This document shows positions 34,072-43,306 of a stretch of 64,000 nt of DNA, piece after piece (the stretch's first letter is position 1; each line of letters begins with the position of its first letter). The stretch is from NCBI GenBank assembly GCA_963849635.1, contig CAWKIA010000023.1, positions 197,744 to 261,743 on the forward strand, given 5' to 3'. Below the pieces are notes generated by a model. That model saw nothing but the letters and a program-made list of their open reading frames with translations, did no database searches and was not told the origin of the DNA. Source of the DNA: CAVRUD01 sp963849635 (GTDB taxonomy: Bacteria > Chloroflexota > Chloroflexia > Thermomicrobiales > UBA6265). Both the position numbers and the translations under genes were made by a program.

Positions 34072-34473
34072 CTACGACGGCGGTGCGATGAACTCGACCT
34101 CGTTGCCGTCGGGATCGTCGACGTACATCGTCCGCGAGGGCAGGACTGGATGCTGACCGCCGCGGGGCTCGTACCCTGCCGCCTCCAGCGCAGCCTTGGC
34201 CGTATCGAATCCTGTCTCATCCAGCGCCAGCGCCATATGGTGCAGCGTCCGGGGCGGCACGAACCCAGCAGAGTCCTCTGCCAGTTGGACCAGCACCACC
34301 AGAGAGGGCAGCGCCGTGGTTGCCGCCCCGGCCCGCAAGAAGACCGGGCTCTTCCGCTCCGGTGGCGAAATCTGCTCAAGCCCGAGTAAGTCCCGGTAGA
34401 ACCCGAGCGAGTTCTCCATATTGCGCACGTTCAACACGACCTCGGCGAGTCCCTGGATGCGAATGTCAGTCAT
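34072..34473 (-). CDS. VOC family protein
   Basis: A 133-residue glyoxalase-fold protein: IQGLAEVVLNVRNMENSLGF, YRDLLGLEQI, HHMALALDETGFDTAKAAL and YVDDPDGNEVEFIA. The His and Glu of the latter two blocks are the usual metal ligands. ATG 34473 follows AAAGGAG and lies 13 bp after the CGNR-type gene, so both are probably one operon. The reaction is unknown. Confidence 0.82.
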   Translation of the reverse strand: MTDIRIQGLAEVVLNVRNMENSLGFYRDLLGLEQISPPERKSPVFLRAGAATTALPSLVVLVQLAEDSAGFVPPRTLHHMALALDETGFDTAKAALEAAGYEPRGGQHPVLPSRTMYVDDPDGNEVEFIAPPS

Positions 34474-34486
34474 GATGGCTCCTTTC

Positions 34487-35197
34487 TCATGTCTTACGGC
34501 CCTCTCGCTGTCGCGCCGCGAACGCCCGGACCCTGGCTCGGTTGCCGCAGGAGGCCATGTCGCACCAGCGGCGGCTACCGTTGCGGCTGGTGTCGAGGAA
34601 TAGCCAGCCACATCCCTCGCCCGGGCACCGCTTGACCCGCTCCAGCGACGGTTCCGTCAACAGGTCCGCCGCCGAGCGGACAACCGGCCATAGAGGCTGG
34701 GCCAGGTCAACGGTCCCGGCCGGGGAGGCGGACCAACCCCACTGGAGGCCGTCTGGGCCGGGGTGGACGCCCGCCCGGGCCATGGCCAATTGCAGTTCCC
34801 GGTTGAACGTCTCCAGACGGGCCGATTCCGGTTCGACTCCGGCCATGCCGGCAAGCATGATCCGATAGAGTGCCTCCCGGAGCGCCTTTGCTCGCTCCAG
34901 GGTCTGGCTCGCGGCGTCCGGCGTCGCGTCCGCCCCGCGCCGTAGGGCAGCTGCGGTCGGCTCGTCGATCGCCCCGGCACGAGTTGCCCAGCGGAGCAGA
35001 TCGTCGTAGGTCACAAGGGTCTCGTCTGGTTCCGGCCGCATTCGCCAGACGGCTGTGTTGGCGAAATCAAGGCAGATCGCCCCCCCAAGCTGGGGGAGAC
35101 GGTCCACGGCGTAGCGCCCGATAAGGCTGGGGACGCCGCCGGGATCGAGGGGATCCCAGGTCTCAAATGACGGGCCGGAGATGTCGTTCATGCTCAT
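34487..35197 (-). CDS. ABATE-domain/CGNR zinc-finger protein
   Basis: A 236-residue protein with an N-terminal ABATE (putative stress-induced regulator) domain, GGAICLDFANTAVWRM with DDLLRWATRAGAID, and a C-terminal zinc finger. The finger shows RVKRCPGEGCGWLFLDTSRN and RRWCDMASCGNRARV, including the CGNR tetrad that names the family. Proposed to be DNA-binding regulators. ATG 35197 is taken; ATG 35191 and 35224 are alternatives. It probably regulates its own operon with the VOC gene, through the TTGAC...GTCAA palindrome upstream. Confidence 0.82.
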   Translation of the reverse strand: MSMNDISGPSFETWDPLDPGGVPSLIGRYAVDRLPQLGGAICLDFANTAVWRMRPEPDETLVTYDDLLRWATRAGAIDEPTAAALRRGADATPDAASQTLERAKALREALYRIMLAGMAGVEPESARLETFNRELQLAMARAGVHPGPDGLQWGWSASPAGTVDLAQPLWPVVRSAADLLTEPSLERVKRCPGEGCGWLFLDTSRNGSRRWCDMASCGNRARVRAFAARQREGRKT

Positions 35198-35221
35198 GGC
35201 GTCTGACCCGGTTGATCTAAT

Positions 35222-35250
35222 CACTAATATGCAATTGACCGATTAGTCAA
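35222..35250 (-). promoter_or_regulatory. Possible promoter/operator of the CGNR-VOC pair
   Basis: Minus-strand TTGACT (35250-35245) is followed after 17 bp by TTAGTG. The -35 forms part of the palindrome TTGAC-N6-GTCAA (35235-35250). The AT-rich island is distinct from its surroundings. Confidence 0.35.
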
Positions 35251-35361
35251 CTGCCGCTATAGTCTCACTGCTGCAGCACTGTCGACGCAACCCCCTGGGC
35301 GCGGGATCGGCCGGTCGATCCCATGTTCCTTGGTGGGTAGGATACTCATGGACGGTGCTTC

Positions 35362-36366
35362 GTGATGACAACGACGAACCTGCGTACTAGCAGCCCGGCG
35401 CCTTGCCGGGGTATCGCCTGGACGATTGTCTCGATTTGCCTGCTCGTTGGCCTGACGAGCTTGGCCGGACTGGCCACCACCGCGGCCCAGGATGCCACCC
35501 CAGCCGCATCGCCAGCGGCGACCGCCGACCCGGAGCGAATTGCCATGCTGGACTACGACGAATCCGCGCCGTTGAACCTGCAGGAGATCGGGGCGGAGGA
35601 GCGCGACGGCGCGATCATCCGCGATGTCACCTTCGACAGCCCGGGTGCCGTCGTCTCCGCCTATATCGTCGAGCCAGCGGCGGTGGATGCCACACCAGCA
35701 TCTGCGCCGGACCGCGCCGGAATCGTCTTCTTCCACTGGCTGGAGACGGGGTCACCGACCAGTAACCGGACCGAGTTCCTTCCGGATGCGGTCACCCTCG
35801 CCCAGGAGGGTGTCGTCTCTGTCCTCGTCCAGGGCGAGTTTCCCTGGCTGAAGGACCCAGCCAGCCTGGAGGCCGATCAGGCCGCGGTGGTGACGGAAGC
35901 GCTCAAGGTCCGGCGCGGCATCGATCTGCTCCTGGCCCGCGGTGATGTCGATCCGACTCGGATCGCCGTGGTCGGGCACGACTACGGCGCGATGTACTCG
36001 ATCCTGCTCGCCGGCGTCGACCCACGCCCGAAAGCCTTTGTCCTGATGGCCGCCACTCCTCACCATGCCGACTGGAACGTTCCCTTCTGGTTGGCGCCAG
36101 GCGGCCTCGACGAGGCCGGCCAGGCGGCATACATGGCGGGGATGACCCCACTCGATCCAATCAGCGCCGTCGCCGATGCCGCCCCGGCCGCGCTGCTCTT
36201 CCAGTTCGCCCGCGCGGACATCTACATCCCCGAATCGACCGCGCTCGAGTTCTACGCGGCGGCCAGCGAGCCCAAGCGTCTCGAACTCTTCGACGCGGAG
36301 CACCCACTCAACGACGAGGCCACCGCTGGCCGCCTGGTCTGGTTGCGGGGACAATTGGGGCTTTAA
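35362..36366 (+). CDS. Exported alpha/beta hydrolase with Asp at the nucleophile elbow
   Basis: A protein of about 334 residues. The N-terminal signal or anchor is IAWTIVSICLLVGLTSLAGL, followed by the low-complexity AAQDATPAASPAATADP linker typical of this lineage. The hydrolase domain has FFHWLETGSPTS, the elbow AVVGHDYGAMYS and the His in FDAEHPLND. The elbow is Gly-His-Asp-Tyr-Gly, so the nucleophile would be Asp, as in epoxide hydrolases and haloalkane dehalogenases, rather than Ser. GTG 35362 or ATG 35365 starts the frame; neither has a strong ribosome site. A strong hairpin follows at 36503. Confidence 0.78.
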   Translation: MMTTTNLRTSSPAPCRGIAWTIVSICLLVGLTSLAGLATTAAQDATPAASPAATADPERIAMLDYDESAPLNLQEIGAEERDGAIIRDVTFDSPGAVVSAYIVEPAAVDATPASAPDRAGIVFFHWLETGSPTSNRTEFLPDAVTLAQEGVVSVLVQGEFPWLKDPASLEADQAAVVTEALKVRRGIDLLLARGDVDPTRIAVVGHDYGAMYSILLAGVDPRPKAFVLMAATPHHADWNVPFWLAPGGLDEAGQAAYMAGMTPLDPISAVADAAPAALLFQFARADIYIPESTALEFYAAASEPKRLELFDAEHPLNDEATAGRLVWLRGQLGL

Positions 36367-36502
36367 AGCGCACGTTCGAAACCTTGACCGCACCAACCGT
36401 TAGCCTCGGAGAGGCTGTCGTGTTCAGCCTGGGCCGTCAGCCCCGGGCGACCTCAAGACGCGGCCAACCATTTCGACGGGCGCTTTGGGACCCAAATGGA
36501 AT

Positions 36503-36545
36503 GCCTGGCCGCATTGCCCCGTCGTCCGGGGCAATGCGGCCAGGC
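36503..36545 (+). terminator. Rho-independent-type terminator
   Basis: An 18-bp perfect stem (gcctggccgcattgcccc and inverse) with a 7-base loop, followed by ttgtggttttg. It separates the alpha/beta hydrolase from the next gene. The rest of 36367-36672 holds no gene. Confidence 0.7.
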
Positions 36546-36672
36546 TTGTGGTTTTGTCAGAATCGCTCGTCTCCCCTTCCGGCCGGTTCCAGGCGATAAT
36601 CCCGCGGAACCACCCGGCGCTCGGCTGGTATGCGCCGCCGGCGGCATGCCGTAAGGAAGGGACAGACGCGTC

Positions 36673-37677
36673 TTGGACTCCGCTACACCGTCCACTGCAC
36701 CGATCCGCTGGGGAATCCTCGGCACCGGAGCGATCGCCGACAAGTTCGCGACCGGCCTGCAATCGCTGCCCGACGCGACGCTTGCAGCCGTCGGCTCCCG
36801 GGCCGCGGCCACGGCCGATGCCTTCGCCGACCGCTTCGGCGCGGCTCGCCGGCACGCCTCCTACGAGGCGTTGGCGGCTGATCCCGAGGTCGATATCGTC
36901 TACGTCGCTACCCCCCATCCGATGCACCACACCGCGGCCAAGCTTTGCCTGGGGGCGGGCAAGGCCGTGCTCTGCGAGAAGCCCTTCACGGTGAACGCCA
37001 CCGAGGCCAGGGAGGTCATTGCTCTGGCCCGGGAGCGCAAGCTCTTCCTGATGGAGGCGATGTGGGTCCGCTACTTGCCGTTGATGATCCGCTTCCGTGA
37101 GCTGATCGCCTCTGGGGTAATCGGTGAACCGCGCTTGCTGACGGCAGATTTCGGCTTCCGAGGCAACGGCGACGCCAGCCATCGCCTCTTCAATCCCGAA
37201 CTCGCCGGCGGGGCCTTGCTGGATGTCGGTGTCTACGTCGTCTCTCTGGCCTCGATGATCTTCGGCCCGCCGGAGCGCGGCACCGGCATGGCCCACATCG
37301 GCGCCACCGGCGTGGACGAGCAGACCGCGCTCGTCTTCGGCTACTCCGGCGGCAGGTTGGCCCAACTGACCGTCGCCGTCCGGACCAACACCCCGCAGGA
37401 AGTAACCCTGATGGGGACGGAGGGGTTGATCCGGATCCCCCCGATCTGGTGGAAGCCAACGACCCTCACCATCACCCGCCCCGGCAAACCGGACGAGCGG
37501 ATCGACGAGCCCTTCGAGGGCAACGGCTATAACTACGAAGCCGCCGAGGCGATGCGCTGCCTCCGCGCTGGCGAACTCGAAAGCCCTGGCATGCCCCTGG
37601 ACGAGACGATCTCGATCATCCGCACCCTCGACCAGGCCCGCGCCCAGTTCGGCCTCAAGTACCCGATGGAAGCCTAA
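36673..37677 (+). CDS. Gfo/Idh/MocA family oxidoreductase
   Basis: A 334-residue dehydrogenase: RWGILGTGAIADKFATGL (GxGxIA nucleotide motif), EVDIVYVATPHPMHHTAAKL, the hallmark VLCEKPFTVNATEA, and MEAMWVRYLPLMIRFREL. GGALLDVGVYVVSLASMIFG supplies the substrate-domain region. The pattern is closest to the trans-1,2-dihydrobenzene-1,2-diol or glucose-fructose oxidoreductase-like subgroup, but the substrate is not determined. It starts at TTG 36673 after GGAAGGGA. Monocistronic, bounded by the terminator at 36503 and a family B repeat. Confidence 0.85.
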   Translation: MDSATPSTAPIRWGILGTGAIADKFATGLQSLPDATLAAVGSRAAATADAFADRFGAARRHASYEALAADPEVDIVYVATPHPMHHTAAKLCLGAGKAVLCEKPFTVNATEAREVIALARERKLFLMEAMWVRYLPLMIRFRELIASGVIGEPRLLTADFGFRGNGDASHRLFNPELAGGALLDVGVYVVSLASMIFGPPERGTGMAHIGATGVDEQTALVFGYSGGRLAQLTVAVRTNTPQEVTLMGTEGLIRIPPIWWKPTTLTITRPGKPDERIDEPFEGNGYNYEAAEAMRCLRAGELESPGMPLDETISIIRTLDQARAQFGLKYPMEA

Positions 37678-37694
37678 GTGCTGAGTACACCCCG

Positions 37695-37840
37695 GTCATT
37701 CCGAGCTTGTCGAGGGATCTAGAGGGAGACGGCGCCTCGAGGGTGCCACCGCGTGCGCGAACGCCGGGTCGTCTTCTCGGTTGCCGGGGCTTCCTTGGCC
37801 TTCGACGCCCATCGAGATCCCTCGACAAGCTCGGGATGAC
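37695..37840. repeat. Family B repeat variant, copy 4
   Basis: gtcattccgagcttgtcgag and its inverse ctcgacaagctcgggatgac bound a 146-bp element. It has the same design and length as the GTCATCCTGAGC copies, but its own consensus (GAGCTTGTCGAGGGATCT). Confidence 0.8.
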
Positions 37841-37905
37841 CGGGGAGCGGCGGGACAACTGCGATACTGGTTTCAGCCATAACGCCTAACGCCAAGGAGA
37901 ACCAA

Positions 37906-38874
37906 ATGGAGTACGGCAGCATCCCTGGTATCGACAAGTCTGTCTCGCGGATCGTGCAGGGCACGGTCATGATTGACGAGGCCGATCCGACGACCTCATT
38001 TGCCCTGCTCGACGCGGTGGTTGAAGCGGGCTGTACCGCCTTTGATACAGCCCGTCACTATGGCCGTGGATCTGAGGCCGTCTTTGGCCGGTGGATCCGC
38101 GACCGCGGGCTGCGTGATCGGATCATGGTCCTGGGCAAGGGCGCGCACCACAGCGCGGAGCGTCGCCGCGTGACCCCAGAAGACATCGCCGCCGATCTGG
38201 AGGAATCACTGCGCCAGTTCGGCTTCGACCAGATCGATCTCTACCTGCTGCACCGCGATGATCCCAGCGTGCCGGTCGGCCCGATCGTCGCGGCGCTCGA
38301 TGGCCACCGCCGCGCCGGCAAGATCCGCGCCTACGGCGGCTCGAACTGGTCGCATGAGCGCATCGCCGAGGCGAACGCCTACGCCGACGCCAACGGCCAC
38401 CAGCGCTTCGCCGCCAGCAGCCCGAACTTCAGCCTGGCCGCCTGGGTCCAGCCGCCCTGGGCGGAGTGCATCTCCATCAGCGGTCCGGACGGCGAAGCCG
38501 CCCGCGCCTGGTACGCCGCCGAGGGTATGCCGGTGATCCCCTGGTCCAGCCTGGCCGGCGGGTTTTTCTCCGGCCGCTTCCGCCGCGATAACGTCGAGGG
38601 CTACACCGAGTACCTTGACAAGACCTGCATCGACTCCTATGGCTCGGATGACAACTTCACGCGCCTGGAACGTGCGGAGGAGCTGGCCAAGGAGCGTGGG
38701 TTGAGCATCCCTCAGATCGCCCTGGCATACGTCCTCAACAACCCCGTCAACGTCTTCGCCCTCGTCGGCTGCCGCACCCCACAGGAGTTCGCCGAGAACG
38801 CCGCCGCCGTCGCCACCAAGCTCACCCCGGACGAAGTCGCCTGGCTGGAACTTCGCCAGGACCATCGGGCTTAG
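37906..38874 (+). CDS. Aldo/keto reductase
   Basis: A 322-residue (alpha/beta)8-barrel oxidoreductase using NADPH. The catalytic tetrad is visible: Asp and Tyr in CTAFDTARHYGRGSE, Lys in MVLGKGAHH and His in DLYLLHRDDP. SNWSHERIAEANAYA and PWSSLAGGFFSGRF are the usual cofactor-side loops. ATG 37906 follows AAGGAG. It follows the Gfo/Idh/MocA gene but is separated by the family B variant. Substrate unknown; plausibly a sugar or aldehyde. Confidence 0.9.
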   Translation: MEYGSIPGIDKSVSRIVQGTVMIDEADPTTSFALLDAVVEAGCTAFDTARHYGRGSEAVFGRWIRDRGLRDRIMVLGKGAHHSAERRRVTPEDIAADLEESLRQFGFDQIDLYLLHRDDPSVPVGPIVAALDGHRRAGKIRAYGGSNWSHERIAEANAYADANGHQRFAASSPNFSLAAWVQPPWAECISISGPDGEAARAWYAAEGMPVIPWSSLAGGFFSGRFRRDNVEGYTEYLDKTCIDSYGSDDNFTRLERAEELAKERGLSIPQIALAYVLNNPVNVFALVGCRTPQEFAENAAAVATKLTPDEVAWLELRQDHRA

Positions 38875-38973
38875 GCCACTCTCGTTTGGCTGCGATCGGG
38901 AGATCGTGGGGTGGGTGGTAAAATCTGGGGACCGTCTCCGCATCTGCCCAGCGTTGTCTGAGGAGACCTCACG

Positions 38974-39217
38974 ATGGCAACCACGGCCCCCGAGCCGTCC
39001 GACGATTCGTTCTATGTGCCAGACGTCGTCTGGGTGTCACCCGAAGAGGGGCGGCGCATGTTCGACGAGGCGGCGCACGAATGGGCCGGCATGAGCGGTG
39101 AGGAGTTCATCCGCCGTTACGAAGCCGGCGAATACGCCGACATGGTCGAATCAGAAGAGCAATCGGTACGTCATCGATCTCGTCCTCTTGATCCCATTTG
39201 CGCGCCAGGAGGGTTAG
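38974..39217 (+). CDS. Small uncharacterised protein, first gene of a two-gene module (one frameshift)
   Basis: About 81 residues. SPEEGRRMFDEAAHEWAGMS and GEEFIRRYEAGEYADM form an acidic helical core. One base lost near 39157 would restore the tail SNRYVIDLVLLIPFARQEG, ending at TAG 39215-39217, which looks more natural than the Arg/Pro-rich in-frame end. I recognise the pattern as a common small actinobacterial/Chloroflexota hypothetical but know no function. ATG 38974 follows GAGGAG. The next gene overlaps its end, suggesting a paired module of antitoxin/toxin size; that role is inference. Confidence 0.6.
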
Positions 39218-39737
39218 GGAGGCGGTAGCCGAGTCCCTCGCTCAGGTTCGGCAAGCCATCGCCTGTCTGACAGATCAACCAGTCATGCAACATGCAACGA
39301 GTGCACCGACCGACGGCGACGTCGTCGGTATGTCGTTCGTGCCGTTTGGGCGAGTGGTCCTCGTTCGTACGACCAACGGTGGTCGACTGGGCTTCCAGTT
39401 TCGTCTGGATTTTGTCGTGCGAAAGACGGACGACACGACAAGGCTGCTACCCATTGCATACCCGTATCGCCTCCTCGAACCTGGAGGACGCGAGATTCTT
39501 GCCTACCACTGGCACCCCGAGGGTGTCAGCCACCTGACCTACCCGCACTTGCACCTGTCGAGTCGCGACCGGCCGATACCCCTTGAGCCGGTCGGTCAGA
39601 CGATCTCACTTGCCGATCACCACATCCCCACCAGTCATGTCACACTCGTTGATATCGTCCGTTACCTCATCGTCGAGGTCGGAGTGGAGCCCCGGCGCGA
39701 GGACTGGTGCGACGTGATTGGCTCCGGTGTGACTTAA
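39198..39737 (+). CDS. Uncharacterised protein, second gene of the module
   Basis: A 179-residue protein with no recognised domain. A short helical start (REAVAESLAQVRQAIACL) leads into a beta-rich part, GRVVLVRTTNGGRLGFQFRL. A His-rich stretch, AYHWHPEGVSHLTYPHLHL, is followed by HHIPTSHVTLVDIVRYLIVE and a C-terminal PRREDWCDVI. The clustered histidines hint at a metal site, but no known catalytic pattern fits. TTG 39198 is the only start near the beginning and overlaps the upstream frame. Probably co-translated with the preceding small gene. Confidence 0.6.
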   Translation: MRARRVREAVAESLAQVRQAIACLTDQPVMQHATSAPTDGDVVGMSFVPFGRVVLVRTTNGGRLGFQFRLDFVVRKTDDTTRLLPIAYPYRLLEPGGREILAYHWHPEGVSHLTYPHLHLSSRDRPIPLEPVGQTISLADHHIPTSHVTLVDIVRYLIVEVGVEPRREDWCDVIGSGVT

Positions 39738-40091
39738 CTTGCTCGGTCACGCCGTCAGCGGCCCAACCCCAGCGCGACCATATCTGTCGTCAACGAGACG
39801 GCCCCCGAAGTAGATGAAGTCGATGAGCGCATTGGGTTTGGTGACGCCGCGCCCTATCGATGAATAGAAAAAGCCGGCCATTCCGGTGACGGTGTTGGCT
39901 CATTAGACGGGGATGCCAAGCACCAGTCTGTCCCACCGAACTGCCGATTCGATTAGGCATGATTACCGATTTGCGGGACGTTCTTTCCACGTAGGATGTG
40001 TTAAAGCCACAGAGGTCTAGGCGTGGGGCCTGGAGGCTTGTTGTTCTCTTGGGGGTACAGCCGCCCGTCCTAGACGGCCGGAGAATGGACC
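39738..40091. other. Gene-free spacer
   Basis: No protein-like frame, strong hairpin or repeat family seen. The sequence is less GC-rich near 39930-40010, where the promoter of the LAL regulator probably lies. Confidence 0.5.
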
Positions 40092-43000
40092 ATGGTGCCA
40101 CCTTCCTCCCCACCACGCACCCGTTCCTTCCAAGCCCTAGAGCTTGCGGGCCGGGAGTCCGAACGGCGTCTCCTGCTTGACTCCCTTGCCGCGTCCGCCC
40201 TTGGTCACGGCCAATTGGTGATCGTTGGCGGTGAAGCCGGCATTGGCAAGACTGCCCTTACTCGTGACCTCTCTACCCAGGCCGAAGCGGACGGGTTCGC
40301 TGTACTTACGGGCCATTGCTTCGACATTTCCGCTACTCCTCCCTATGGCCCCTGGATCGACGCGTCCTGTCGCTACCTGCCCGGTCCCGATATGCCGAAG
40401 CTCCCCGGTGTGCTGTCCACCGACCGAATCATCGCGATCGAGAGCAAGGCCGCCCTCTTCTCAGCGGTGCGTCAGTTCCTGGCGAGATTGACGGCGGTGC
40501 GCCCGACGTTGCTCGTCCTCGAAGATCTGCACTGGGCTGATCCGGCCAGCCTCGACCTCCTTCGCCATGTCTGTAGCCGACTGGCGGGCCTACCGCTCCT
40601 CGTCGTCGCGACATACCGTGTCGATGAGTTGACGCGCAACCATCCGCTCTACCGCCAGTTACCACCATTGCTACGTGAGAGCGAGGGGACCAGACTCGAC
40701 CTGCATCCGCTCGATCCGGATGCCGTCAGGGCGCTGGTCGCCAGCCGCTGGCGTCTGGCGGCGGTGGACGAAGATCGCCTGGTTGATTACCTCGGCCGCC
40801 ACGCCGAGGGTAATCCCTTCTTTGCCCTCGAACTCTTGCACGCACTGAGCGAAGAGGGCCGACTCTCCATTGACGCTGGCCAGCGGGAGGCAACGCTGAC
40901 GCCCCTTGAAGGTGTCGTCATGCCCGCCCGTCTCCGCCAGGTCATCGATGTCCGGGCCGGCCGCCTGGGCGACGCCGCCACGGCGGCCCTCTCGCTGGCC
41001 GCCGTCATCGGCCAGGAAGTTCCGCTCGACCTGTGGCGCAGCGTGTCAGGCCTGGAGGAGGATGCGCTGCTAGAGATCGTCGAGCGGGCGGTGGACGCAC
41101 ATTTCCTCGACGCCACTCGCGACGGTACCCGCGTCCGCTTCGTTCATGCCCTCAGCCGGGAGGCCCTCTACGAAGGGGTCCTCCCACCGCGGCGTCGCAT
41201 TCTGCACCGACAGGTCGCTGAGGCCCTGATTGCCATGTCTGCCCCCGATCCGGATGCTGTCGCCTATCACCTGCGCCAGGCTGGTGATCCTCGCGCCTGG
41301 GAGTGGCTTATCCGGGCCGGGGATCGCGCCCAGCGGGCCTATGCCTGGCTCACCGCCGTCGAGCGGAGCGCGGCCGCGGCGGACCTTCTCATCGGCGTCC
41401 CGGGAATGGAGCGCCTGCGCCTCCAATTGCTCTGCCGCTGCGGCCGATTGCGCCGGTTTTCCGCGCCGGAGCAAGGCATCGCGGATTTGGTTGAGGCCGA
41501 GCGGCTGGCGCACGCGCTCGGTGACGCGGTCATGATGGCGGAGACCAGGAATTCGCTCGGCGTGCTGTATGCCTATGCCGACGATTTCCACCGTTCGCTG
41601 GACGCGTTGTATTCCGGCATCGAGGCGCTGGAGGCGATCCCCTCGCCGGAGGTCGATGCAAGCTGGCGCGCCCACTCCTGGATGGCGGATGCCCTGCCCG
41701 CGGTCGATGTCGGCGATGGGCCGGGCGAAGATCCCGGCCGGGAGCGGCTGGCGGCCGCCGGGATCCACCACCGGCGCGGTACCTTGCCCTGGTTCCTGGC
41801 CGCTGCCGGCCGTTATCGGGAGACTACGGCAGAGGCGAATCGATTCCTCACCGCGGTCGGCGCGGGGCCGAGCGGATACCTCGTCTGCTCCGCCATGGGC
41901 CACACCCACCAGGGTCTCGCGCTGGCTCAGGCCGCACTGGGCAATCCAGTGGCCGCCAGGATGGAGTTTGCCCGCGCTCGTGCCAGGTATCGACGGCTAG
42001 ATCACCACTCCGTGCTCGCTTCGACCTATCTGGCGGAACTGCGCGACATAATCCTGCCCTATCATACGACCGATCTCGTGGAGCGGCGTGAAGCGGCCGA
42101 AGCCGCGGCGGATGCCCTGGACCGGGCGAGCGGCGCACTGCAAGCGGGAATCTCCCATCGCTGGGCCTGGCTCAGTCTCTACCTCCTCGAGGGGAACTGG
42201 GCCGCAATCCATGAGATCGTGCGCGAGGCGCCTGCGCCGGGCAACTACTACCTTCGCCGTGAGATCTCGACAACGCTTGCCCACCTCGCCTTCCGCCAAG
42301 GCGATTCAATGGCCCTCAGGGGGATCGTTCGTTCGTATCTGCCCGATGGCCCAGCAACCGCCCCAGGTGGTTGCGTCTTCCTGGACGGACAGGTCCTGCA
42401 ACGGCTCGCGGTGGCCCAATCGATCGAGTGTGGGGACCTGACCGCGGCGCGCATGTGGCTGGAGGCCCATGACCGCTGGCTCGATTGGAGTGGCGCTGTC
42501 CTCGGTCAGCCCGAAGGACAATCCTCCTGGGCCGGCTACTTCCGGGCCGCCGGCGACTTGGACCGCGCCCGCGCCGCTTCAGCCTCTGCCGTCGGACTGG
42601 CGCGTGCGCCCCACCGGCCCCTGGCCCTGCTCAAGGCCCTGCGCCTGGATGGTGATCTGGCGCTCGATGCGCACGATCCGGTGGCAGCGTCGTCCAGCCT
42701 ACAAGAGGCCCACGATCTGGCCGTCGCCTGTGCTGCTCCCTACGAACTCGCCCTGACGAACATGGTGGCTGCCCGGCTGCAGGCGTCCTTCAATCGCCAA
42801 TCCGAGGCGATCGATCTGCTGGCGGAAGCACGGCAGACCTTTGTCCGGCTCGGTGCTGCTCCGGCTCTGGCTCGCCTTGATTCTGCCGTCCGTTTGATCG
42901 AATCCGGCGGCGCCTCTGCCGCGCCCCGTGGTCTGACCTCACGCGAGCTTGATGTCCTGCGCTTGGTCTCTGAGGGATTGACCGACGCAACGATCGCCGA

Positions 43001-43118
43001 GCGACTTTTCATCAGCCCCCGCACGGTCGGCCAGCACCTGCGCTCCACTTACGCCAAGCTCGGGGTTTCGACCCGGTCGGCCGCAACCCGCTTCGCGGTG
43101 GAGCACCGCCTCGTCTAG
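40092..43118 (+). CDS. LuxR-family LAL-type transcriptional regulator
   Basis: A 1008-residue STAND-type activator. Walker A is GEAGIGKTAL at residues 47-56; Walker B is in LLVLEDLHWADPASLDLLRH (about 140). A long TPR-like alpha-helical middle (about 400-930) follows. The C-terminal LuxR helix-turn-helix is LTSRELDVLRLVSEGLTDAT, then IAERLFISPRTVGQHL. MalT and related LALs bind a small inducer and ATP, then activate transcription. The gene is intact, without frameshift. It directly precedes the DUF1326-DUF2182 pair and the cupin gene, both of which carry a shared paired motif upstream. Confidence 0.92.
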   Translation: MVPPSSPPRTRSFQALELAGRESERRLLLDSLAASALGHGQLVIVGGEAGIGKTALTRDLSTQAEADGFAVLTGHCFDISATPPYGPWIDASCRYLPGPDMPKLPGVLSTDRIIAIESKAALFSAVRQFLARLTAVRPTLLVLEDLHWADPASLDLLRHVCSRLAGLPLLVVATYRVDELTRNHPLYRQLPPLLRESEGTRLDLHPLDPDAVRALVASRWRLAAVDEDRLVDYLGRHAEGNPFFALELLHALSEEGRLSIDAGQREATLTPLEGVVMPARLRQVIDVRAGRLGDAATAALSLAAVIGQEVPLDLWRSVSGLEEDALLEIVERAVDAHFLDATRDGTRVRFVHALSREALYEGVLPPRRRILHRQVAEALIAMSAPDPDAVAYHLRQAGDPRAWEWLIRAGDRAQRAYAWLTAVERSAAAADLLIGVPGMERLRLQLLCRCGRLRRFSAPEQGIADLVEAERLAHALGDAVMMAETRNSLGVLYAYADDFHRSLDALYSGIEALEAIPSPEVDASWRAHSWMADALPAVDVGDGPGEDPGRERLAAAGIHHRRGTLPWFLAAAGRYRETTAEANRFLTAVGAGPSGYLVCSAMGHTHQGLALAQAALGNPVAARMEFARARARYRRLDHHSVLASTYLAELRDIILPYHTTDLVERREAAEAAADALDRASGALQAGISHRWAWLSLYLLEGNWAAIHEIVREAPAPGNYYLRREISTTLAHLAFRQGDSMALRGIVRSYLPDGPATAPGGCVFLDGQVLQRLAVAQSIECGDLTAARMWLEAHDRWLDWSGAVLGQPEGQSSWAGYFRAAGDLDRARAASASAVGLARAPHRPLALLKALRLDGDLALDAHDPVAASSSLQEAHDLAVACAAPYELALTNMVAARLQASFNRQSEAIDLLAEARQTFVRLGAAPALARLDSAVRLIESGGASAAPRGLTSRELDVLRLVSEGLTDATIAERLFISPRTVGQHLRSTYAKLGVSTRSAATRFAVEHRLV

Positions 43119-43143
43119 ATTCCCTTCACGGTGATTCCCAGTT

Positions 43144-43218
43144 CATCTGCGTAGTTCTGCGCAATCGCTCGATCGCGCGCCAACCGGCGCCCCTCGATGA
43201 TTGCGCAGTTTTCGCGAT
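43144..43218 (+). promoter_or_regulatory. Paired site TGCGTAGTTCTGCGCAAT, copy 1
   Basis: TGCGTAGTTCTGCGCAAT at 43148 and the related TGCGCAGTTTTCGCGAT at 43202 are 54 bp apart, about five helical turns. Located between the LAL gene and the DUF1326 gene, about 90-160 bp before its ATG. The first 22 bases (43144-43165) recur identically at 45299-45320. Confidence 0.55.
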
Positions 43219-43306
43219 GGTTATTGGTTCCCGTCGCACATACCGTGGAGTGGCCGGCGAGATCAACTTCCAATCGCTAACAACAGAAGATCGGGAGGGA
43301 AATGTG

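Noticed and set aside
34072..35197. Two overlapping genes reading through 34473-34611
   Set aside because: The VOC frame is open upstream into the CGNR gene, but the VOC fold and ribosome site place its start at 34473, after the CGNR stop.
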